From: Aequoribacter sp003520285
Lineage (GTDB): Bacteria; Pseudomonadota; Gammaproteobacteria; Pseudomonadales; Halieaceae
Assembly (NCBI GenBank): GCA_963966765.1
Contig: CAXAAR010000004.1
Location: 1 to 59,393, forward strand
Reading direction: 5' to 3'
Length of the DNA stretch: 59,393 nt
Positions 52,554-59,393 of this stretch are shown piece after piece (position 1 is the first letter of the stretch; the number at the start of each line of letters is the position of its first letter). The position numbers and the translations under genes were made by a program. The notes below the pieces were generated by a model. That model was not told where the DNA came from. It made no database searches and saw only the letters and a program-made list of their open reading frames with translations.

Positions 52554-53738
52554 GTGAAAGCCGTAGTCAGATATGATTCGTCGGGCGTGCTAGTGATCCA
52601 GCGATTGAGCTTGGGCGATTCCCCACTCCCTGTGGCAAGTCCCGATGGAATGGCCTTACTAAATGCATTTTTGGAGCATGACCGCAACAGTATCGTGTTT
52701 GCCGTACCCAGTGAGCAGGTGACATTTTTAGAGCGAGCAGTGGAGCGAGCCGAGCGCAAACTCCTGGCGCAATCTCTCCCCTTTAGCGTAGAGGAGCGTC
52801 TTGCTGAGGATGTCGATCAACTGCATTTTGCGCATCGATGGTTGTCCGAGGAACGCATCGCTGTCTCGGTCATACGCAAGTCTGTACTTGAGGAATTTCA
52901 ACAGGAGCCCGCTATCGCAGCTCTGTCGCAGTGGATCCCTGATGTTCTGCTACTGCCCAGTGATCCCGGACAGTGGGTGATTGTGGTCGAGCAGAATCGT
53001 TGCCTCGCGCGGCTCTCTGACAGCCAAGCTTTCGTGTGCCACCCTAACTTACTCGACACCTTTTTGACGTCAAGTTTGGCTGAGAGCTCGCCGGCTGGAG
53101 TCTCTATTTATCTTGACCAGCAGGTTGAAATGCCGTCAATGAGTACAGCACTTCCGGTTGCGCCTCTGGTTCGCAAAGGATCATGGACTGATGCCGTTCT
53201 GATGGGCGAGGGTGTATTGGACTCTTTGAATATCCGTCAAGGTACCTTCGTTGCTCAACTTCCCTGGTTTGAGTGGTGGACTCAGTGGCGTTGGGTTGCC
53301 GCCTGTGTGCTTGGAGCGCTGGTGCTTCAAGGTACCGTGACTTACGCAGATCTGACGCTGGCGCAGGCTCAAAATTTGGATCTTCGTCGCGCTATCGAGA
53401 TGACCTATCGCGAGGTCAGTCCGCAAGGTGCCTTGGTTGATCCCGAGAAGCAGTTGGAGCGGCAGTTGCGAGCTCTGCGCGGAGATGGTCAGCGGACGGG
53501 ATTTATTGAGTTATTGAGCCGCACCGGTGCGGTGTTAAATGGTGTCGACCGGACCCAAATTGTGACGATTAATTACAGTGACCGTAACGAACAGTTGGGT
53601 CTCACTGTCACGGTGGCAGACTTTGAATCGGTCGAGAAAATCCGCTCGGAGTTGGTGAAAGCCCAATTGACAGTGGATATCGAAAATAGCACCCAAAGTG
53701 GTGATGGTGTCCGAGCGCGACTGAGGGTAGGCCGATGA
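52554..53738 (+). CDS. gspL: Type II secretion platform protein GspL
   Basis: 394-residue bitopic protein that recruits the GspE ATPase. The cytoplasmic actin-like domain (about 1-235) is followed by one membrane segment (about 245-265, WVAACVLGALVLQG) and a small periplasmic ferredoxin-like domain at the C-terminus (LGLTVTVADFESVEKIRSEL). It begins with GTG 26 bases after gspK and overlaps gspM by four bases. Confidence 0.92.
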   Translation: MKAVVRYDSSGVLVIQRLSLGDSPLPVASPDGMALLNAFLEHDRNSIVFAVPSEQVTFLERAVERAERKLLAQSLPFSVEERLAEDVDQLHFAHRWLSEERIAVSVIRKSVLEEFQQEPAIAALSQWIPDVLLLPSDPGQWVIVVEQNRCLARLSDSQAFVCHPNLLDTFLTSSLAESSPAGVSIYLDQQVEMPSMSTALPVAPLVRKGSWTDAVLMGEGVLDSLNIRQGTFVAQLPWFEWWTQWRWVAACVLGALVLQGTVTYADLTLAQAQNLDLRRAIEMTYREVSPQGALVDPEKQLERQLRALRGDGQRTGFIELLSRTGAVLNGVDRTQIVTINYSDRNEQLGLTVTVADFESVEKIRSELVKAQLTVDIENSTQSGDGVRARLRVGR

Positions 53739-54214
53739 AGATCATAAGTTGGTTTCGAGCGCGCACTCCGAGTGAGCAAGTTAGCCTCGTCGCGCTCAGT
53801 GTTGTGGGATTTCTGTACTGTGCCATTGTACTGATTATCAACCCCATCGCCGCAGCTCGTGATGCGGCAGTGTTGGGCAATACTCGGGTTATTGAATCTA
53901 AGCAACGTGTCGAGATGATGGCTGCGGAGCTGGAGCGGCTTCGCGCTGGCGGAGGCACTGGCACTGCCCAAGCGCCGAATCTGATGGCTTTGGTCAATCG
54001 TGTGAGCCAGCAATTGGCTCTCGCTATAACCCGCCTGCAGCCGAGTGCAAATGGTGATTTACAAGTGCGGTTTGAAAGTGTCGCATTCGAGGATGTGTTG
54101 GCTTTCGTGTATCAGCTAGAGTCGGTCGAGGGTGCCATTGTGCGCGAGGTCACTGTGTCTCAGGCTCAACAGGGCAGAGTATCTGCAACGATTCGATTTG
54201 GGCAGGGCGGCTAG
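53735..54214 (+). CDS. gspM: Type II secretion platform protein GspM
   Basis: 159-residue inner-membrane protein. A short cytoplasmic tail and one membrane segment (about 17-40) are followed by a coiled region (RVIESKQRVEMMAAELERLRA) and a periplasmic ferredoxin-like domain. GspM partners with GspL. Identification rests on topology and gene order; sequence conservation in the family is low. Confidence 0.88.
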   Translation: MKIISWFRARTPSEQVSLVALSVVGFLYCAIVLIINPIAAARDAAVLGNTRVIESKQRVEMMAAELERLRAGGGTGTAQAPNLMALVNRVSQQLALAITRLQPSANGDLQVRFESVAFEDVLAFVYQLESVEGAIVREVTVSQAQQGRVSATIRFGQGG

Positions 54215-54215
54215 T

Positions 54216-54959
54216 ATGAGTTGGAAACAGGGGCTGCTGCTCGGACTCGCGATATTCTTGATCAGTAGTCTAGTGCGCTTGCCAGCAGCGCTGCTGGCAG
54301 AGCCCCTGGCTGAGCAGAATATATTTGCCCAGGGTTTATCTGGGAGCATTTGGTCAGGTCGTGCGGCAGCGCTATCAGCGAAAGTGAATGGTCAAATTAT
54401 TCCTTGGGGTGAGGTGAGTTGGTCGCTGGCACCACTCAGCGTGTTCTCATTATCCCCTACATTAGAGTTCCGTACCCAACTTGGTCAGCAGTCTATGGCA
54501 GGGCGCATGACAGTGGCTGGCACCGAGTCTGTGACACTGACCCAGTTGACCGGGCAGATACCGGCCTCATTGGCACGTTTGTTTGCACCTGTGTCGCTTG
54601 GCGGTCAGTTGATCTTTGAGTTTGACGAGTTACTCTGGGGCAAGACCGGTGGCGTTAGACGTGTTGAGGGAACCTTGGTATGGCGAGAGGCCACCTGGGT
54701 CAGCTCTGTCGATCGAGTTCCCTTGGGTGTTTACCAATTGTCATTGTCGTCGCCAGAGGATACGATTCGTGGCGTAGTGTCATCATCGGCGGGGACTGTG
54801 CCTGCCAACGGTGAACTGCAGTATGCGGACGGAAATTATGCGGTGGATCTGTTAGTACAGCCAGAGGGTTACGGCCAGCAGCGCCTGCGACAAACGCTCG
54901 CTTTGATCGCTCAACCCGAGGGCGATGCCTTTAGAATAAAGCTTGCTGGACAACTATGA
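54216..54959 (+). CDS. gspN: Type II secretion protein GspN
   Basis: 247 residues. One N-terminal membrane segment (about 6-26) precedes a periplasmic domain with GLSGSIWSGRAAALSAKVNG and WSLAPLSVF, typical of the GspN family. GspN is present in only some type II systems and its exact role is unclear. I chose the ATG at 54216, one base after the gspM stop; the open frame extends upstream inside gspM. It ends the gsp run, and no gspO follows. Confidence 0.88.
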   Translation: MSWKQGLLLGLAIFLISSLVRLPAALLAEPLAEQNIFAQGLSGSIWSGRAAALSAKVNGQIIPWGEVSWSLAPLSVFSLSPTLEFRTQLGQQSMAGRMTVAGTESVTLTQLTGQIPASLARLFAPVSLGGQLIFEFDELLWGKTGGVRRVEGTLVWREATWVSSVDRVPLGVYQLSLSSPEDTIRGVVSSSAGTVPANGELQYADGNYAVDLLVQPEGYGQQRLRQTLALIAQPEGDAFRIKLAGQL

Positions 54960-54985
54960 GTTTCAACACCGTTTAGGAGAAGTGA

Positions 54986-56752
54986 GTGAGCGTTTTAACG
55001 AGCTTGACGAGCGTCATGGCGACGCAGGGTATTGATGCGCTGATCATCCCTCGGGCCGATGAGTTTCTGGGTGAGTACATTCCTGCCGCCAATGAACGTT
55101 TGCGTTATGTGAGTGAATTCACGGGTTCAGCCGGTTTGTGTGTTGTGACACAGACCAGAGCCGCAGTCTTTGTCGACGGACGTTATACGGTTCAGGTAAA
55201 GCAGCAAGTGGATACTCGGTGGTTTGATATCAATCCATTATCCGATCAAGCACTGGGTGACTGGTTGCAACACAATGTCTCGGAGTCGGGCGTGATCGGG
55301 ATCGATGCGCGCACGATCAGTCGTGAACAAATGCAGCGATGGCAGGAGCGTTGGCCAGAGTTTGAATGGCGCGATACGCAGGGCAACTTGGTAGATTCAG
55401 TTTGGGTTGAGCGGCCGCCCGTAGTCGCTCTGTCTGGGCGAGGGTTAGACGAACGCTACGCAGGAGAATCGTCTCTGTCTAAGCGGCAGCGACTCGGCAC
55501 CACCCTGAAGAACAAAGGCCTCGATGGTTATTGGGTATTCTTACCTGAAAGTGTGTCCTGGTTACTGAACGTCAGGGGGCGGGATATTCCTCAGCTGCCG
55601 ATCTTACAAAGCCACGCTTTGTTAGCGTCTAACGGCGATGTCTTGTGGTTCGTAGAGTCGGATCGATTGCCTGAAAATTGGCAGGATATCTGCGACTCAG
55701 GCGTCACGGTAGTGGCACCCAACGCCCTTTCTAGTACCTTGGCTGAATGGACGGGTCGCACTGTTGGTGCTGATCCTGCAAACACGAATGCCGCCAGTTG
55801 GAGTGCACTGGTTCAGGCTGGTATCACCGTGCAGGCCTCTGATTGTCCGTTGATGTCTGCTAAGGCTCGGAAAAATTCGATCGAGGTTGACGGTGCGCGT
55901 CGAGCGCACCTCAGAGATGCAGTCGCGAAGGCCCAGTTTTTGGCTTGGATTGATAAGACGGTGTCACACGGGGTTCTTCCTACCGAGGCGGAATTGGCCG
56001 ATCAATTACATCAGTTTCGAGCTGCAAATTCCGACTTTATAGAGCCGTCTTTCAGTACCATTTCAGCAGCGGGTCCGAACGCTGCTCTGTGCCACTACAA
56101 CCATCGCACCGCGGCAGCACCAGCGGGATTGGCAATGAACTCTTTGTATTTAGTTGATAGCGGCGGACAGTATCTTGATGGCACCACGGATGTCACTCGC
56201 ACGGTCGCGATCGGCGAACCGAGCGATGAGATGCGCAAACACTTTACTTTGGTCTTGAAAGGACACATCGCACTGGCGAGGATTTGTTTTCCTCGCGGCA
56301 CTTCAGGGATGCAGCTTGATCCTTTAGCAAGGCAATATTTGTGGCAGCATGAGCTTGATTTCGAGCACGGAACCGGCCATGGTGTTGGCAGTTATTTGAG
56401 TGTACACGAAGGCCCCCAGCGGATTGCTAAGTTGGGTTCGCCAGTGCCACTCGAGGTCGGTATGATTGTGTCAAATGAACCAGGCTACTACGCTGAGAAC
56501 GAATACGGCATTCGCTGTGAAAATCTGCAAGTCGTCGTGCCCGCAGACAGCGAGGGTTACCTGCAATTCGAAACCCTGACCTTGTTGCCCTTCGACCAGC
56601 GGTTGATTGATGTTGATCTGCTGACGGTAACAGAGAAAGCGTGGCTAGACGCCTACCACGAGCGAGTGAATTCGGCTCTGCAACCTCTGGTGCCGAGTGA
56701 CTCTCGGGAATGGCTAGCACATGCCACTCGCGCACTGAGTTCGTCGCACTAA
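54986..56752 (+). CDS. Xaa-Pro aminopeptidase (M24B, long form)
   Basis: 588-residue metallopeptidase that removes the first residue from peptides with proline in position two. Two N-terminal creatinase-like domains precede the pita-bread catalytic domain. Metal ligands are visible in DSGGQYLDGTTDVTRTV (two Asp), FEHGTGHGVGSYLSVHEGP (His), SNEPGYY and GIRCENLQV (Glu). The length matches the three-domain form found in eukaryotes and many bacteria rather than E. coli PepP (about 440). It has a GTG start with AGGAGAAG upstream. It lies 26 bases after gspN but is functionally unrelated. Confidence 0.92.
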   Translation: MSVLTSLTSVMATQGIDALIIPRADEFLGEYIPAANERLRYVSEFTGSAGLCVVTQTRAAVFVDGRYTVQVKQQVDTRWFDINPLSDQALGDWLQHNVSESGVIGIDARTISREQMQRWQERWPEFEWRDTQGNLVDSVWVERPPVVALSGRGLDERYAGESSLSKRQRLGTTLKNKGLDGYWVFLPESVSWLLNVRGRDIPQLPILQSHALLASNGDVLWFVESDRLPENWQDICDSGVTVVAPNALSSTLAEWTGRTVGADPANTNAASWSALVQAGITVQASDCPLMSAKARKNSIEVDGARRAHLRDAVAKAQFLAWIDKTVSHGVLPTEAELADQLHQFRAANSDFIEPSFSTISAAGPNAALCHYNHRTAAAPAGLAMNSLYLVDSGGQYLDGTTDVTRTVAIGEPSDEMRKHFTLVLKGHIALARICFPRGTSGMQLDPLARQYLWQHELDFEHGTGHGVGSYLSVHEGPQRIAKLGSPVPLEVGMIVSNEPGYYAENEYGIRCENLQVVVPADSEGYLQFETLTLLPFDQRLIDVDLLTVTEKAWLDAYHERVNSALQPLVPSDSREWLAHATRALSSSH

Positions 56753-56777
56753 ATGATAAAACGATAAGGAAATTGTA

Positions 56778-58127
56778 ATGGCAGCAGCGGGGCTCAATGA
56801 TCATTGGTCATCTCGATGGACCTTCTTGATGGCATCGGTGGGTTTTGCGGTTGGTCTTGGGAATATTTGGCGGTTTCCTTATATTGCAGGCGAGAACGGC
56901 GGCGCTGCCTTCGTGTTGGTTTATCTTGCCTGTGTGACGATGATCGGTATTCCCTGCATGATGGCCGAAGTGATGTTAGGTCGTCGTGGTCAAGGTAGCC
57001 CAACCACGGCTATTGCGGCCTGCGCTGCAGAGAGTGGTCGTTCAACGGGTTGGCGGTTCGTTGGCGGAATGGGGCTGTGGGCGGCGTTTACGATTGTTAT
57101 TGTCTATGCAGGTATCGTGGGATGGGTGCTGTGGTATCTGTACAAAGCGGTAATGACTGGTTTTGTTGGGTTTGACGGTCCTACCGCGACGCTCGAGTTT
57201 GAGAAGATGCTGCTCTATACGCCGGGTATGTTGTTTTGGACCTTGCTGGGTGTGGTTGCAACTGGCGCGGTCGTGTTTGCGGGGGTGAAAGGAGGTATTG
57301 AGCGGGCTGTCACTGTTCTTATGCCGCTTTTGTTTTTGCTATTGGTCAGTTTGGCGATCTACAACATGTTCGCCGGTGGTTTTAGTGAAGCTGTCACTTG
57401 GCTGTTCACGCCTGATTTCTCGAAGATTGGACCAGACGTGTTTTTAGTCGCGGTGGGCCAGGCCTTTTTCTCTATTGGTGTCGCCATGGGTGGGATGATG
57501 GTCTACGGCGCTTATTTGCCGAAGTCGATTTCGATCGCCAAGAGTGCAGTGATTATCATTGCAGCCGATACATTGGTCGCTCTACTCGCTGGGCTCGTGG
57601 TGTTTCCGGCTGTATTCCATAATGGATTAGACCCCGCTGCAGGGCCGGGATTGATTTTCCAGACCTTACCGGTGGCCTTTGCCAGTATGCCGGGTGGGCA
57701 TGTGTTTTCGGTCGCGTTCTTTATTATGCTTGCGGTAGCTGGTATTACTTCCATGGTGGGTTTAATTGAAACAGTGACTGCCTATTTCGAAGATCGTCAC
57801 GGTTTCCACCGTCATCGCGCTGCAGTTTATGTTATTGGTGCGGTTGCTGCTCTCAGTGTGGTCAGTTTGCTGTCTTACAATGTACTCAGCGAAGTTCGAC
57901 TCGGTGGCTTGAATTTTAATGATGCCATGGAGACCTTCTCGAATCTTATATTGCTACCCTTGGGTGGATTATTCATTGCGGTATTTGCGGGCTGGATAAT
58001 GCGCTCTGAATTCAGTGCCGAAGAATTAGGCGTGAGTGGTGGTATTTATCGGATCTGGCAATTGACCACCCGTTTTGTCGTGCCCCCGGCGCTGGCAATC
58101 ATCTTTTTCTTTGGCGTAGCGGGGTAA
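56778..58127 (+). CDS. Neurotransmitter:sodium symporter (NSS) family transporter
   Basis: 449-residue LeuT-fold membrane protein with about 11-12 helices. The first helix SVGFAVGLGNIWRFPYIAGE, with the sodium-site residues, and NGGAAFVLVYL are diagnostic. Bacterial members usually import amino acids with sodium; the substrate is not predictable here. It stands between an aminopeptidase and an AGCS transporter, which suggests a small peptide/amino-acid uptake group. AAGGA lies ahead of the start. Confidence 0.92.
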   Translation: MAAAGLNDHWSSRWTFLMASVGFAVGLGNIWRFPYIAGENGGAAFVLVYLACVTMIGIPCMMAEVMLGRRGQGSPTTAIAACAAESGRSTGWRFVGGMGLWAAFTIVIVYAGIVGWVLWYLYKAVMTGFVGFDGPTATLEFEKMLLYTPGMLFWTLLGVVATGAVVFAGVKGGIERAVTVLMPLLFLLLVSLAIYNMFAGGFSEAVTWLFTPDFSKIGPDVFLVAVGQAFFSIGVAMGGMMVYGAYLPKSISIAKSAVIIIAADTLVALLAGLVVFPAVFHNGLDPAAGPGLIFQTLPVAFASMPGGHVFSVAFFIMLAVAGITSMVGLIETVTAYFEDRHGFHRHRAAVYVIGAVAALSVVSLLSYNVLSEVRLGGLNFNDAMETFSNLILLPLGGLFIAVFAGWIMRSEFSAEELGVSGGIYRIWQLTTRFVVPPALAIIFFFGVAG

Positions 58128-58131
58128 GTTG

Positions 58132-59393
58132 ATGATTGCTGTTATTAATGATTGGCTCTGGAATTATGTGCTCATTGCCGTGTTGCTGGGCATGGGGCTA
58201 TTTTTTACCGTAAGCTCTCGCGGTGCTCAATTTCGCTATTTCGGGCGTATGTTTGGCGTCTTGAAACAGGCGTTTAGGACTGAGGAAGGACATTTAAGCT
58301 CGTTTCAGGCGCTGGTGGTCTCAGTAGCGGGTCGGGTCGGTTCAGGCAATATCGCAGGTGTTGCAGTAGCGATCACGCTGGGTGGTCCCGGTGCAATTTT
58401 TTGGATGTGGCTGATCGGCCTAATGGGGATGGCGACGAGTTGCATCGAATGTTCGTTAGCGCAGCTTTTTAAACGTTCGGAGGCGGACGGAGATTATCGA
58501 GGTGGCCCCGCATTCTATATCAAGCATGGCCTCAAGCGACCCGGCCTGGCAGCGGTCTATTCGGTGTTGTTGCTGATCACTTTCGGACTTGCGTTCCCCG
58601 CTTTGCAATCCTTTGTCGTAGCGAGCTCACTCGAATCATCTTTCGGCTTCAGCGCTTTGACCAGTGGTATCGTACTGACAGTTTGTGTTGGCCTGGTCAT
58701 TTTTGGCGGTATCCATAGAATTGCTGCGGTGAGTCAGATTATTGTCCCTCTGATGGCGGTAGGCTATTTCTTATTAGCAGCATATATCTTGGTGCTGAAT
58801 TTTAGTGAGTTGCCAGCCATTTTTACACTCATCATTAATAGTGCGCTGGGCCTAGATTCAGCGATCGGTGGTGGTATTGGAGCAGCGATTTTACAGGGAG
58901 TCCGGCGCGGATTGTTTTCTAATGAAGCGGGGTTGGGCAGTGCGCCAAACGTGGCTGCTGTCGCTTACGTGAAGCATCCTGTGCATCAGGGCATTGTGCA
59001 GGCTTTCAGTGTCTTTATTGATACTCTGGTACTTTGCACAGCGACAGCCGCTATGATCTTGTTATCCGAGGCTTATGTGCCAGGTGCGGCCGATGTCGAA
59101 GGTGTCGCTCTCACGCAGCGAGCGGTGGCCGAACAAGTGGGTAGCTGGGGTGAAACCTATGTCAGCATCGCTCTCATCTTGTTTGCCTTTAGCTCGATCA
59201 TTTACAACTACTATTTGGGCGAGACCAGTCTCGATTATTTTAGTCGCCAGAATAAGACGCTTTTTGGCGTATTTCGGATCGCCATGTTGGTGCTCGTGTT
59301 CTGGGGTTCGAGCCAAGATCTTGTCACTATTTTTGGATTCGCAGATTTAACGATGGGACTGCTCGCGTTGGTCAACCTGCTCGGCTTAGGCTT
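58132..59393 (+). CDS. Sodium:alanine symporter (AGCS) family protein, 3' end cut off
   Basis: An open frame of 420 codons runs off the right edge. It begins MIAVINDWLWNYVLIAVLLG and has the family signatures VAITLGGPGAIFWMWLIGL and RRGLFSNEAGLGSAPNVAA, with several membrane helices. AGCS proteins import alanine or glycine with sodium. Usual length is about 450-550 residues, so a small to moderate part is missing. It starts four bases after the NSS gene stop, suggesting an operon. The frame is complete to the window end without a stop. Confidence 0.93.
   Translation, partial: MIAVINDWLWNYVLIAVLLGMGLFFTVSSRGAQFRYFGRMFGVLKQAFRTEEGHLSSFQALVVSVAGRVGSGNIAGVAVAITLGGPGAIFWMWLIGLMGMATSCIECSLAQLFKRSEADGDYRGGPAFYIKHGLKRPGLAAVYSVLLLITFGLAFPALQSFVVASSLESSFGFSALTSGIVLTVCVGLVIFGGIHRIAAVSQIIVPLMAVGYFLLAAYILVLNFSELPAIFTLIINSALGLDSAIGGGIGAAILQGVRRGLFSNEAGLGSAPNVAAVAYVKHPVHQGIVQAFSVFIDTLVLCTATAAMILLSEAYVPGAADVEGVALTQRAVAEQVGSWGETYVSIALILFAFSSIIYNYYLGETSLDYFSRQNKTLFGVFRIAMLVLVFWGSSQDLVTIFGFADLTMGLLALVNLLGLG

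Overview
The window looks like chromosomal DNA of a gammaproteobacterium. It carries a complete dcw (division and cell wall) cluster whose MurE has the DNPR meso-diaminopimelate motif, followed by lpxC, secA, argJ and mutT, then pilBCD-coaE, nadC-ampD-ampE and a full type II secretion operon. This order resembles the Pseudomonas-like arrangement. A TonB receptor for thiamin-type cofactors and a DmdC-like acyl-CoA dehydrogenase fit a heterotroph, perhaps a marine one. The genus cannot be named from what I can see. The first 51 bases are not biological: they match the Illumina P7/Read 2 adapter, so the left end is an assembly end.

Layout. 52-16393 (+): rsmH (3' end), ftsL, ftsI, murE, murF, mraY, murD, ftsW, murG, murC, ddl, ftsQ, ftsA, ftsZ, lpxC, mostly overlapping by a few bases. 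16504-21638 (+): an unrecognised exported protein, secA, argJ and a mutT-like Nudix gene. 21615-26063 (-): coaE, pilD, pilC, pilB, with pilA divergent at 26290. 26848-32760: malate synthase G, a heptanucleotide repeat array, a LysR regulator, an acyl-CoA dehydrogenase and rraA, inserted between pilA and nadC. 32757-38004: nadC (-), then ampD, ampE, an FHA-domain sigma-54-type activator and a membrane Ser/Thr-kinase-like protein (+). 37956-42787 (-): a TPP-riboswitch operon with a TonB receptor, thiamin-binding protein, PnuT, thiamin-kinase-like protein and a ketopantoate reductase (panE/apbA). 42897-43556 (+): beta-carbonic anhydrase. 43708-54959 (+): gspC to gspN. 54986-59393 (+): an Xaa-Pro aminopeptidase, an NSS transporter and a truncated AGCS transporter.

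How it works together. The left third builds and divides the envelope, and SecA exports proteins across the inner membrane. PilD is the only prepilin peptidase seen, so it probably processes both PilA and the Gsp pseudopilins. The thiamin operon is most simply read as a scavenging route shut off by TPP.

The most interesting signals are: (1) a signal-peptide ORF directly before secA whose last codons pair perfectly with the secA ribosome-binding site, the layout of E. coli secM-secA but without the known SecM arrest motif; (2) a translationally coupled FHA-activator/kinase pair directly after ampDE; (3) panE/apbA at the end of a TPP-riboswitch operon. No mobile elements, CRISPR arrays, rRNA or tRNA genes were seen, and no gene-free stretch exceeds 300 bases.
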